A DNA stretch of 34,467 nucleotides. Source: an uncultured Bacteroidales bacterium (GTDB lineage Bacteria > Bacteroidota > Bacteroidia > Bacteroidales > UBA932). Positions 17,135-25,261 of this stretch are shown here, one piece after another (position 1 is the stretch's first letter; each line of letters starts with the position of its first letter). A model generated the notes under the pieces. The model had not been told where the DNA came from, did not search any database, and worked only from the letters and a program-made list of their open reading frames with translations. The stretch is from contig CALVAJ010000029.1 of assembly GCA_944325505.1 (NCBI GenBank), forward strand, positions 1-34,467, written 5' to 3'. A program made the position numbers and the translations under genes.

Positions 17135-17845
17135 TCAATAGTTCCGTTCTCCGAAAATCAGAGTCCCGATGCGGACTATGTCGGCCCCCATCGAGACGGC
17201 GATTTTATAGTCGTGTGTCATTCCGAACGACAGAAGACCGAAGCCGTCATGAAGGTTCGGATGTCTGCCGGCTTCAGGCAGCAACTTATCCCTCAGAGCG
17301 ACCAGACGCGAGAAATCATCCCTGATGACAGACTCATTGTCTGTAAAAGTTGCCATACCCATAAGTCCGCAGATACGCACATGACTGTACTGTGTGCCGG
17401 AGAAAAGAATTTCCTTTATCTCTTCCGCGCTGAATCCTTGCTTGGTCTCTTCCGATGCTATGTGGTATTCCAGCAGGACGTCCGTGATTTTTCCGTTCCC
17501 TCTCCCCCATCTGTCTATTGCCTGGAGAAGATGCAGGGAATCGACCGACTCTACCATAGACACATATGGCAGGACCATCTTCAGCTTGTTGGTCTGCAGA
17601 TGACCTATAAAATGCCATCTGATATCCGAATACAATTCCGGATTACCGGACGCAGCCGCTGACTCCCCCAAAGCCTGCACCTTGGCCAAAAGTTCCTGCG
17701 GACGGCTCTCGCCGAATACTCTCTGACCGGCCCGATATGCCTCGACAACTGCCGCGACAGGGTGGAATTTGGAAACTGCCACCAGAGTCACTTCCGGTGG
17801 CAGTTCATTGTGAAGTTTTCTTATCGTATCTGCAATACTTGACAT
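17135..17845 (-). CDS. YggS/PROSC-family pyridoxal-phosphate homeostasis protein
   Basis: This 236-residue single-domain PLP-binding protein folds like the alanine-racemase barrel. The PLP lysine is Lys26 in LVAVSKFHP. GESRPQELLAKV, WHFIGHLQTNK and GLMGMAT, and the C-terminal SMGADIVRIGTLIFGER, are the conserved family blocks. The family keeps free PLP in balance and shows no strong enzyme activity. The gene starts nine bases after yidC and is followed by the DUF3667 gene, in a leftward operon. Length is normal. Confidence 0.93.
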   Translation of the reverse strand: MSSIADTIRKLHNELPPEVTLVAVSKFHPVAAVVEAYRAGQRVFGESRPQELLAKVQALGESAAASGNPELYSDIRWHFIGHLQTNKLKMVLPYVSMVESVDSLHLLQAIDRWGRGNGKITDVLLEYHIASEETKQGFSAEEIKEILFSGTQYSHVRICGLMGMATFTDNESVIRDDFSRLVALRDKLLPEAGRHPNLHDGFGLLSFGMTHDYKIAVSMGADIVRIGTLIFGERNY

Positions 17846-17854
17846 ATTACACGA

Positions 17855-19717
17855 TTATCTGCGTTTTTTCGCCTGTTCCTTTGCCATCTGCTGCTGCATC
17901 TTCTGCGCTTCTTCAAGGCGCTGCTGCCACTTGGACTTCTTCACAGGCTTGACAGCCGCTGCAGCCATCTGGGCGTAAATCTTCTCCGGCTTCACAACGA
18001 ATCTCTTCACAAACCAAGTCTGGAACATGGTGATAAGGTTCGAAAGCAGATAATAGTAGCTCAATCCGCTGGAGAGGTTGTTACAGATGAAGAGCATCAT
18101 TATAGGCATCATCCATACGCTCATGAACTTCATCCCGGCCATGTTCGGGTCATTCGACATCTGGCTTGAAGTCATCTTCGAGTACAGGAACATGGAAATC
18201 GCCATGAGCAGGGCGAACAGGGATACATGGTCTCCGTAAAGAGGGATATTGAACGGAAGGTCGAGTATGGAATCGAAACCGCTCAGGTCATCCGCCCACA
18301 GGAAATGCTGCTGCCTCAGCTCTATGGAAGCAGGGAAGAAACGGAACATCGCATACAGGACAGGCAGCTGCAGCAGCATAGGGAGACATCCTCCCATAGG
18401 ACTGATCCCCGCCCTCCTGTACAGCTCCATCATCGCCTGCTGCTTCTTCAGGGCATCCTCCTGCTTCGGATATTTTTCATTCAGCTTGTCGACCTCAGGC
18501 TTTATGACCGCCATCTTCGCCGATGATATGTACGACTTGACTGTCAGAGGAGATACGATCAGCTTGATGAAGACCGTAAGGATAAGGATGATTATACCGA
18601 AATTCGCTATGTACTTGCCCAGGAAATTGAATGTCGGGATAATGATACCGCGGCTGATAAGGCCTATGACAGAACCTCCGAGAGGAATGATCCTCTCATA
18701 ATGCTGGCCGTAGTCCTTGAGCGTACGGTAATGGTTAGGGCCGAAGTAGAAATGGAACGGCACGGTCACATTGCCGTCCGGTCCGACGGTAAAGTCGGCA
18801 CGCATCTTCGCTGAGCATACCATAAGGTTGTGCGACGGGTCATTCTCCTCGAAGAACCTGATCACGAAATCGCCTGAAGTGAAGTCATTGTCAGCCCTCA
18901 TTATTGCGGAGAAGAACTGCTGCTGGAAAGCGAACCATGATATCTTGGCATCCACACGCGCATCATCATCACGCCCTACGCCCACTCTCTCGGGCTTCTT
19001 CTCTCCAGGGAACATATAGTTCAGCTTGGAATACTGCTTCTCGTTCCTGTAACCTTTCTCCATACGCGGGATAACCACGTTCCAGTCTATGTCGAACATG
19101 GACACGTTGCGTGGAATCACATTGCCCATACCTACGAAAGAGAAATCGTTGTCGACCGAGTAGCTTCCTTCGGCAAGAGTGTATTTCTGCTCGATATATC
19201 CGCCGCCGGCAAACGGAAGGCGCATGACGATTGAAGTATCCGTCTTTTCAGCCAGCTCGAAAACGAAATCCTTGGTGTTTATGTTCTCGCCGGCATAGAC
19301 CGTGATGCCGTACTGGCTCATTTCAGGCTTGAAGATATACAGGTCAGTACTGTCGTAATTATAGAAATCCTTGACTTTTACACTGTACGGCTGAGCACCT
19401 TTTGTCGTGAATGTGACCTCTATCTTGTCATTTGACAGGACATAATATGCTGCCTCAGCATTATGCGCATTGTCAATAAGTGTATCCTTGTAAATCCTCT
19501 GTTTTACTGACTGCTGCTCCTGAAGTGCCGTGGCAGCCGAATCTATCGGATGCTGCGCCCTCCACACCGAATCCATGTAAGCCTGCTCCGCCCTGGCTAT
19601 GGAATCCTGCTGTGCCTGATATTCAACCTGTTTCTGATACTGTTTGGACTGATACCATGTGAACCCGAAAAAGATCACACCTATCAGAACTATTCCGATT
19701 ACTGAATTCTTATTCAT
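17855..19717 (-). CDS. yidC: Membrane protein insertase YidC
   Basis: This 620-residue inner-membrane insertase has an N-terminal anchor (VIGIVLIGVIFFGFTWY, about residues 6-22), a large periplasmic beta-domain (about 60-370), and a five-helix insertase core (about 370-590). The core contains the conserved PMGGCLPMLLQLPVLYAMF block. The C-terminal tail is strongly basic, suited to ribosome contact. ATG at 19717 places the anchor at the N-terminus; an upstream ATG at 19798 in the same frame would put hydrophilic residues ahead of it and is less likely. Downstream genes are closely packed. In many Bacteroidetes yidC follows pyrG, but here pyrG is about 7 kb away. Confidence 0.95.
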   Translation of the reverse strand: MNKNSVIGIVLIGVIFFGFTWYQSKQYQKQVEYQAQQDSIARAEQAYMDSVWRAQHPIDSAATALQEQQSVKQRIYKDTLIDNAHNAEAAYYVLSNDKIEVTFTTKGAQPYSVKVKDFYNYDSTDLYIFKPEMSQYGITVYAGENINTKDFVFELAEKTDTSIVMRLPFAGGGYIEQKYTLAEGSYSVDNDFSFVGMGNVIPRNVSMFDIDWNVVIPRMEKGYRNEKQYSKLNYMFPGEKKPERVGVGRDDDARVDAKISWFAFQQQFFSAIMRADNDFTSGDFVIRFFEENDPSHNLMVCSAKMRADFTVGPDGNVTVPFHFYFGPNHYRTLKDYGQHYERIIPLGGSVIGLISRGIIIPTFNFLGKYIANFGIIILILTVFIKLIVSPLTVKSYISSAKMAVIKPEVDKLNEKYPKQEDALKKQQAMMELYRRAGISPMGGCLPMLLQLPVLYAMFRFFPASIELRQQHFLWADDLSGFDSILDLPFNIPLYGDHVSLFALLMAISMFLYSKMTSSQMSNDPNMAGMKFMSVWMMPIMMLFICNNLSSGLSYYYLLSNLITMFQTWFVKRFVVKPEKIYAQMAAAAVKPVKKSKWQQRLEEAQKMQQQMAKEQAKKRR

Positions 19718-19807
19718 CAAATTTATATTCAATATTTCACAATTACCGTCAGGGCATGGATTTTCCTTAAAACCCCGGTCCTGACGGTCTATTTCCAATA
19801 AATGGCA

Positions 19808-21598
19808 TTACTGTTCATTATCAGCGCTCTCCAGCGCCCTTATCTGCATTTCAAGTTCCTTGAGTTCAGCCTTTGCCCTGTCGATACGCTCCTGCATCTG
19901 CTTTATAAGAGGTTCCGAATTCTTTGACGCAGCAAAGAAACCGATATTATTTTCATAGGTAACTATATCCTGCTCTTTCTTCAGATACTTCTGGACAAGC
20001 CTTTCCTTCTCGTTCTTAGGAGCACGGCCGCGCGACCTGTGGGATACATCCGGGAACTTGGAGTTCATCGCTTCCTTATATGCTGCAGCGATCTTGTCCT
20101 TCTCCTTGAACGGGACAAAACCTATCGCCTGCCATCTGTCGGCAAAGTCCCTGGCGGCCTCGGCATTCGCATCCTCGTCATCGGAAAGGACATATGCATT
20201 GATTTCTTCCAGAAGGTGCTTCTTTGCCTTGAGGTTGCCGTAAAAGTCATTCTCAGGCTTGGCCTGCTTGTCCCTTTCGTTGAAGAACTCGTCGCAGGCA
20301 GCACGGAACCTCTTCCAGAGCGCTTCGGATTTCTTGCGAGGGACAGCCCCGATTTCCTTCCACTGCTTCTGGAGATTTATCAGCTGGTCTGTCGTCTTTT
20401 TCCATGCAGTACTGCCTTTAAGGGCTTCCGCCGCTTCGCAAAGGGCGATTTTCTTCTGAAGATTCTCGTTCATCTCGTCCTTGTAAGCTGCATAGAACTC
20501 CCTCTTGCGCTCGAAGAACTTGTCGCAGGCAGCACGGAAACGGTCATAGATCTTCTGGTTTTCCTTCTTCGAGGCATATCCGATACCTTTCCACTGTTTC
20601 TGGATTTCCTCGATTTCCTTCGTACACTCATTCCACTCGCTGGAATTCCTTATCTCTTTTTCCGCAATGGCTTCCACCTGCTCGCAAAGCGCGGTCTTCG
20701 CCGCAAGATTCTCCGCATACTTCTCTTTCTGGCCTTCGAAATATGCCTGGTATTTCTTGTTGATTACGGCTGTGGCTGCCTTGAAACGGTTCCAGATATC
20801 CTCGCGGAACTGCTTGGCGACCGGGCCGAACTCTTTCCACTGCTCATGCAGTTTCTGCAGTTCCTTGAAAGCCTCGACTATATTCTCGTTTTCAGCAAGT
20901 TTCTCCGCCGCCTCGCAGAACTTCTCCTTGGCTTCAAGATTCTTCTTGAAATCAAGGTCACGAAGCTCCCGGTTGATCTTGACCATATCATAGAACTGCT
21001 CTACATACAGCTGGTACGTATCGTTCAGGTTTCTGAAACTCTGTGCAGGGACAGGGCCTATTTCCCTCCATCTGTTCTGGATTTCACGGAATGCAGGGAA
21101 AGTCGCATTTACATCCTCCTGCTTTTCCACCAGAGCCTTAAGGTCTGCGATTACCGCTTCTTTAAGTTCCAGGTTATGTTCACGCTCCTTCTCAAGCTGC
21201 CTGTTATACTCGGCCTTCTCCTTGCGGTAAGCATTGTAAAGAGCCTTGAAACCGCGCTCTATCTCATCGAACGGATTTTCCGATACCGTATCCTCAAGAT
21301 GCGCCTGGGTTTCCGACATGGTTTCTTCCTGATCCGCCGTCACGTCATCTTCCGTCCCGCCGGGCTCCTGCACTTCTGCCGTACTGCCGGCTTCCGCCTT
21401 TTCCTTCAGGAGTTTCCTATAAAAGGCGGACTTGACAGCCTCAGCCTCCTTGGACCTTTTCATACGGTCCTCGCTTATAGCCAGTTTCTGGAACATGTCG
21501 GCCAGTTCTGCAAGACTCATTGCAGAATAGTTGACAGCCGGCTCTTCATTTTCTACATCTGACGCTACGGGAACATCAGGAATAATCTCTTCACTCAT
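19808..21598 (-). CDS. DUF349 repeat protein, highly charged, helical
   Basis: This 596-residue cytoplasmic protein is very rich in Lys and Glu, with long helices. It contains five W-x-x-[I/F]-G repeats (Trp at about 177, 254, 336, 413 and 489) spaced 76-82 residues apart, each followed by helices with an FRAACDxFF-type pattern. This is the DUF349 family. The first 130 residues are acidic and low in complexity. The start at 21598 (MSEEIIPDV) is preferred over an upstream ATG at 21625. The biochemical role is unknown. It heads a leftward cluster with yidC (90 bases downstream), hinting at a link with membrane protein biogenesis. Confidence 0.85.
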   Translation of the reverse strand: MSEEIIPDVPVASDVENEEPAVNYSAMSLAELADMFQKLAISEDRMKRSKEAEAVKSAFYRKLLKEKAEAGSTAEVQEPGGTEDDVTADQEETMSETQAHLEDTVSENPFDEIERGFKALYNAYRKEKAEYNRQLEKEREHNLELKEAVIADLKALVEKQEDVNATFPAFREIQNRWREIGPVPAQSFRNLNDTYQLYVEQFYDMVKINRELRDLDFKKNLEAKEKFCEAAEKLAENENIVEAFKELQKLHEQWKEFGPVAKQFREDIWNRFKAATAVINKKYQAYFEGQKEKYAENLAAKTALCEQVEAIAEKEIRNSSEWNECTKEIEEIQKQWKGIGYASKKENQKIYDRFRAACDKFFERKREFYAAYKDEMNENLQKKIALCEAAEALKGSTAWKKTTDQLINLQKQWKEIGAVPRKKSEALWKRFRAACDEFFNERDKQAKPENDFYGNLKAKKHLLEEINAYVLSDDEDANAEAARDFADRWQAIGFVPFKEKDKIAAAYKEAMNSKFPDVSHRSRGRAPKNEKERLVQKYLKKEQDIVTYENNIGFFAASKNSEPLIKQMQERIDRAKAELKELEMQIRALESADNEQ

Positions 21599-21641
21599 AA
21601 TAAATGGAGGTCTAAATAGTTTCAATTAAATTTCCAACCTG

Positions 21642-21649
21642 CAAATATA
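21642..21649 (-). promoter_or_regulatory. -7 promoter box for the DUF349-yidC cluster
   Basis: TATATTTG on the minus strand lies 43 bases upstream of the preferred DUF349-protein start. A weak -33 candidate (CCTG) lies 19 bases further upstream. Confidence 0.45.
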
Positions 21650-21700
21650 CCTTTTTTTGGCAAATCTACAGGAGTCTGCTCTAATTTTTCTAAAAAATTC

Positions 21701-21708
21701 TATTTTTG
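21701..21708 (+). promoter_or_regulatory. -7 promoter box for trmD
   Basis: TATTTTTG, followed by CAG, lies 53 bases upstream of the trmD ATG. The -33 position is not well matched. It sits about 50 bases from the divergent DUF349 promoter. Confidence 0.45.
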
Positions 21709-21761
21709 CAGTCGTTTCCAGAAAATATTTTTTTTCAGTTGCCAAAACAGCATACATGACA

Positions 21762-22439
21762 ATGAGAATAGATATCATAACGGTACTGCCCGAGCTGCTC
21801 GAAAGCCCGTTGAACAATTCAATAGTCGAACGTGCCAAAAAGAAAGGGATTGTGGATATCCACGTCCACCATCTGAGAAAGTACGGGAAAGGACCGAGAC
21901 AGCAGGTCGACGATTACAGTTACGGAGGCGATGCAGGAATGGTCCTGATGGTGGAACCCGTGTATATGATGATAAGTGAGCTTACGGCGGAAAGGGAATA
22001 TGACGAAATAATCTACATGTCTCCTGACGGGGAGATCCTGAATCAGGGAATAGCCAACGAGCTTTCCCTGAAAGGGAATATCATCATCCTCTGCGGGCAT
22101 TACAAGGGTATCGACCACAGAATACGGGAGCATCTGGTAACAAGAGAAATATCCATAGGAGACTATGTCCTCAGCGGAGGCGAAATCCCGGCAGCCGTCC
22201 TTACCGATGCCATTGTCAGGCTCCTTCCGGGGGTCCTGACAGATGAGACCTCTGCCCTTAGCGACTGCTTTCAGGACGGGCTGCTCTCTGCCCCAATATA
22301 TACGAGGCCGGCGGAATTCAACGGATGGAAAGTTCCCGATGTCCTGCTGAGCGGAAATCCGAAACTCATCCGGGAATGGCAGGACGAACAGGCGATAGAA
22401 AGGACCAGGAAATTACGTCCCGGACTATTGAAAGATTAA
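21762..22439 (+). CDS. trmD: tRNA (guanine-N1)-methyltransferase
   Basis: This 225-residue SPOUT enzyme methylates G37 of tRNAs using S-adenosylmethionine. YGGDAGM is at residues 54-60, and the trefoil-knot S-adenosylmethionine site consists of GHYKGID (112-118) and [11 protein letters not shown] (131-141). The downstream segment [16 protein letters not shown] matches the TrmD linker and catalytic region. Start is ATG 21762 or 21756; both give a normal N-terminus. Unlike many bacteria, it is not grouped with rpsP, rimM or rplS here. The gene stands alone and is followed by a separate promoter and terminator. Confidence 0.95.
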   Translation: MRIDIITVLPELLESPLNNSIVERAKKKGIVDIHVHHLRKYGKGPRQQVDDYSYGGDAGMVLMVEPVYMMISELTAEREYDEIIYMSPDGEILNQGIANELSLKGNIIILCGHYKGIDHRIREHLVTREISIGDYVLSGGEIPAAVLTDAIVRLLPGVLTDETSALSDCFQDGLLSAPIYTRPAEFNGWKVPDVLLSGNPKLIREWQDEQAIERTRKLRPGLLKD

Positions 22440-22466
22440 AGAAAATCAACATTTTTTGAAAAAATA

Positions 22467-22497
22467 TTTGTTTTTTCAATTATAGTTCCTAACTTAG
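22467..22497 (+). promoter_or_regulatory. Stand-alone promoter downstream of trmD
   Basis: TTTG (22467-22470), a 19-base spacer and TAACTTAG (22490-22497) fit the Bacteroidetes consensus with one mismatch in the -7 box. No protein gene follows on this strand for nearly 6 kb, so its product would be a short non-coding transcript. Confidence 0.5.
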
Positions 22498-22503
22498 CAC
22501 ATC

Positions 22504-22597
22504 CTTTAAAGCAAAAGTATACTAACCATTAATAATTGAAAACACTACTAACTAACCAGAAAAGACATCCGCTGAGACAGCGGATGTCTTTAAAACC
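22504..22597 (+). ncRNA. Candidate small RNA of about 90 nt
   Basis: Between the promoter at 22467-22497 and the hairpin at 22562-22592 lies about 60 bases of A-rich, weakly structured sequence with a CTAAC-rich stretch (CTACTAACTAACC). No reading frame of useful size is present. Promoter, unstructured body and terminator hairpin are the usual layout of an intergenic small RNA. The sequence itself is not one I recognise. The alternative is a remnant leader of a lost gene. Confidence 0.4.
22562..22592. terminator. Perfect hairpin terminator between trmD and the TonB receptor gene
   Basis: AAAGACATCCGCT, loop GAGAC, then AGCGGATGTCTTT form a perfect 13-pair hairpin. It ends in TTT on the plus strand and faces TTTTC on the minus strand. 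It can stop the trmD or candidate small-RNA transcripts and, in the other direction, the TonB receptor transcript. Confidence 0.85.
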
Positions 22598-22650
22598 AAG
22601 CCGGAAAACTTTATGCAGCAGAGCATTGGCTTCTGCTTTTTTTATATCAT

Positions 22651-25035
22651 TTAAAACCGGTAACTGAGTTTGAGCATGAAGTTTAACGGAGCCTGAGGAT
22701 ACACCCACACGTCAGCTTCTATTTTCTCCGTATCCACATTATACATGCTGTATGCTCCCCCGTCGGCGTAGTACATATTGTTGAAAAGGTTGTTTATGTA
22801 GCCGCTTATTCCCAGTATGCCGCCTTTGACATTGAACTCATGCGAAAGCGAGAGGTTCGAGACGAAATATCCCGGAATAGTACGTTCAGAGCTTGAGGTG
22901 TTGTCCATATACTGTCTTCCGACATATTTCCCGTTGATACTGAGAGTAGTGGATTTCAATGAATTGGAAGCTGTAGCGGCGAACGGCCGGAAAGAAAGCT
23001 GCAGCATGCCGATGACTGAAGGAGACATCAGCATGTCGGTCTTTCCGAATTTCACGGCAGTCTGTCCGCCGTGATAATCCAGTTCAGGCTCCCCTTCTTC
23101 GTTTTCAACATACCGTATATTGTCGCAATACCCCACGTAATCCAGTATTTTGTTCATACTGAGAGTAGCATTGGCGTCCAGGCGGAACCACGGTGCGGCC
23201 TGCCATGCGGCGGCAAGCTCGATTCCGCGGCGGTAGGCCCTGCCGACGTTTTCCTTAAGCGCATACCCCACATCGCTCAGACGTCCGGTCTCGAGAAGCA
23301 TGTCAAAATACTCCATGAAATAGAGGTTCGCCGAAGCCGTAACCTTTTTCCCGGTATACTGATAACCTATCTCGACATCCACCATCTGCTCAGGCCGGAT
23401 GGATATACCGTCGCGGTTGCCGCTGTTGACGTTCTTGATATTCTCTTTGATGTCGCTGCGGCCCGGTTCGCGGTTTCCGACTGCTGCGGAAACATAGGCC
23501 TTGTGTTCCGGTCTCCAGCTGAAAGTCAGTCCTGCACGGGGATTGAAGAAATTCCATGTAGTCCTGTAGTCGAGCAGTCCGGCATCATCATCAGGGCCTT
23601 TCATCTTCAGGGACACGCCCCTGTACTGCAGGTCGAGATATGCCGTAAGCCAGTCCAGCGGCGCGTACTCCGCCCTGGCAAATACATTCGCCTCCTGTTT
23701 GAGACCGTTATTACGGTACCAGGAATCATTCCTGTTATACGAACTGTAATCATAGCTGTCCCCCAGACGGCTGCACCACAGGATGTTGCCGAAATGGCCT
23801 CCGTCATACCGTGAAAGGTTGATTCCGCCGGTAAAGTTCAGCTTGTCCGAAGTGTATTTTACATCGGAGTTGAAGACCAGATAATAGTTGTCCATCGCCT
23901 CCCTGGTGATGAAGTCCGCCCCTTCCTTGAATACGGGATTCCCTTTGTCATCCGTCATCTGTACTCCGGTAGCCGGGTCGATTACCGGACTCGGCGGCAT
24001 GTCAGGAAGGTTGTAGTCCGACATGGACTCCCCTGCCTTGTAGTTCTCGTAATAACCGTCACCTTTGGTAAAATTCAGTGTGGTGCTCCATACCACGTTT
24101 TTCGGGAACTGGTGCGTATAGTTCAGTTGGATATGGTGCTGGGTGTAGTTGTCTGTCTCGTTGTCATAATAATGGATATTCCCGAACTCGTCAGTATACT
24201 CTCCGGCACTGTTATACCTGCGGTCAGTCTTATAGGTATCCAGATCGATTCCGTTCCACGTGATGCCCGTATGCTGGTCGCCCATGAGGTATGTCAGCCT
24301 CAGTGAATTTGTGGCATTCATCCAGCCGAGGGCGGCAAATGCGGACTGGACTCTGGCCTTTGCATTGCGTATATATCCGTCGGTATAGTTCTTTGAATAG
24401 GCGAAATCGAAATAGATTCCGGATTTTGTAAGTCCGGTACCTGCAGAAACAGTGGTCATGAATGTGTTGTAAGACCCTGCCGATATTTCAGCGGAGACAT
24501 GCGGATCGGATGTCACGGACGCCGTGCTCATATTCACGCTGGCTCCGAATGCTCCGGCGCCGTTGGCCGATGTTCCGAGCCCCCTCTGGAGCTGTACTGA
24601 ACTGATAAGACTGGTGAGGGCCGGTATGTTCACCCAGAACACTTCCTGTGACTCTGCATCATTGAGTGTAATACCGTTAAGCGTTACATTCACCTGTGAG
24701 CCCTTGCTGCCGCGGATAGTCATCTTCGAATAACCGAGACCGGTACCGCCTTCATTTACGGAAACTACAGACGGCTGCAGGTTCAGCATCATAGGCAGGG
24801 AGTTGATAGGGTTGTTCTGCCTGAGCTGCTGCCTGCTGACCATCGTATAGGTCACGGGGGTGGACTTCCCTGCCCTGGAGGCGGAGACGACCACACTGTC
24901 AAGCCTGTCATTGATTTCTTCTTCCGCAGATACGGACTCTGCTTTCCCGGATGTTGCATCCGCTTCGTTCACCGCAGCTGCTGCAGCGAACGGGACCAGT
25001 GCGTAAAGCACTGCTGAAAATAAAAAACCTCGCAT
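22651..25035 (-). CDS. TonB-dependent outer-membrane receptor, probable thiamin-related importer
   Basis: This 794-residue outer-membrane receptor has a signal peptide (about residues 1-22), a TonB-box-like segment LDSVVVSA (45-52), a plug domain (about 58-165, with TIRGSKGSQVNVTLNGI) and a 22-strand-type barrel ending in the terminal aromatic pattern LKLSYRF. It lacks the N-terminal carboxypeptidase-like domain of SusC proteins, so it is a classical TonB receptor. A TPP riboswitch in its leader points to thiamin, its phosphates or a precursor as substrate, as known for OMthi-type receptors in Bacteroidetes. No pnuT or thiamin kinase gene follows here; the inner-membrane step must be encoded elsewhere. 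Confidence 0.93.
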   Translation of the reverse strand: MRGFLFSAVLYALVPFAAAAAVNEADATSGKAESVSAEEEINDRLDSVVVSASRAGKSTPVTYTMVSRQQLRQNNPINSLPMMLNLQPSVVSVNEGGTGLGYSKMTIRGSKGSQVNVTLNGITLNDAESQEVFWVNIPALTSLISSVQLQRGLGTSANGAGAFGASVNMSTASVTSDPHVSAEISAGSYNTFMTTVSAGTGLTKSGIYFDFAYSKNYTDGYIRNAKARVQSAFAALGWMNATNSLRLTYLMGDQHTGITWNGIDLDTYKTDRRYNSAGEYTDEFGNIHYYDNETDNYTQHHIQLNYTHQFPKNVVWSTTLNFTKGDGYYENYKAGESMSDYNLPDMPPSPVIDPATGVQMTDDKGNPVFKEGADFITREAMDNYYLVFNSDVKYTSDKLNFTGGINLSRYDGGHFGNILWCSRLGDSYDYSSYNRNDSWYRNNGLKQEANVFARAEYAPLDWLTAYLDLQYRGVSLKMKGPDDDAGLLDYRTTWNFFNPRAGLTFSWRPEHKAYVSAAVGNREPGRSDIKENIKNVNSGNRDGISIRPEQMVDVEIGYQYTGKKVTASANLYFMEYFDMLLETGRLSDVGYALKENVGRAYRRGIELAAAWQAAPWFRLDANATLSMNKILDYVGYCDNIRYVENEEGEPELDYHGGQTAVKFGKTDMLMSPSVIGMLQLSFRPFAATASNSLKSTTLSINGKYVGRQYMDNTSSSERTIPGYFVSNLSLSHEFNVKGGILGISGYINNLFNNMYYADGGAYSMYNVDTEKIEADVWVYPQAPLNFMLKLSYRF

Positions 25036-25045
25036 AATATTTCAC

Positions 25046-25075
25046 TTATGCAAGGGGCGCACGATTTACGTGCAT
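25046..25075 (-). CDS. Possible 9-codon upstream reading frame in the riboswitch leader
   Basis: Between the TPP aptamer and the receptor start, the minus strand reads ATG at 25075 to TAA at 25046, coding MHVNRAPLA. It lies in a hairpin (GCACG at 25073-25069 with CGTGC at 25063-25059) and is out of frame with the receptor gene, which begins ten bases later. It may be chance; if translated it could affect receptor translation. Confidence 0.2.
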   Translation of the reverse strand: MHVNRAPLA

Positions 25076-25081
25076 GAGATC

Positions 25082-25158
25082 ACTGCTTCCCTACGCCGGT
25101 ATCAGCCGGATCAGGTTCAATGGGTATTTCTCAACCTTTAATAGGTACCCCCGCAAAT
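25082..25158 (-). promoter_or_regulatory. TPP riboswitch (THI element)
   Basis: On the minus strand the leader contains GCGGGGGTACC, TTGAGAAATACCC, GAACCTGATC, a stem CCGG-CTGATA-CCGG and CGTAGGGAAGC in order and spacing of the thiamin-pyrophosphate aptamer; TGC and GCA at the ends can close P1. It lies 46 bases upstream of the receptor ATG. The hairpin that follows (25059-25073) has no T-run, so control is more likely at translation than by termination. Thiamin pyrophosphate would repress the receptor. Confidence 0.95.
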
Positions 25159-25167
25159 AAATATGTA

Positions 25168-25196
25168 AGCCGTTTCCGCATTTTCCGGAAACGGCT
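25168..25196 (-). other. Palindrome at the predicted start of the receptor transcript
   Basis: AGCCGTTTCCG, seven bases, then CGGAAACGGCT is a perfect 11-base inverted repeat. It begins just one base past the -7 box, so it overlaps the expected transcription start. It may be an operator, or a stem-loop at the 5' end of the mRNA ahead of the riboswitch. Confidence 0.6.
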
Positions 25197-25197
25197 G

Positions 25198-25228
25198 CAA
25201 ATATACTTCAAAAACTATAATACGCAAA
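25198..25228 (-). promoter_or_regulatory. Promoter for the TPP-regulated receptor
   Basis: On the minus strand TTTG (25228-25225), a 19-base spacer and TATATTTG (25205-25198) match the Bacteroidetes consensus exactly. Transcription would begin at about 25191, within the palindrome. Confidence 0.7.
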
Positions 25229-25261
25229 ACTGTACGGAATTATTCCGCATAATTGCGCTTG

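Noticed and set aside
20039-21562. 507-codon open frame on the plus strand opposite the DUF349 gene
   Set aside because: It mirrors the Lys/Glu-rich codon pattern of the DUF349 gene in antisense, yields a Leu/Phe-rich protein with no family pattern, and the minus-strand gene is strongly supported by its regular repeats.
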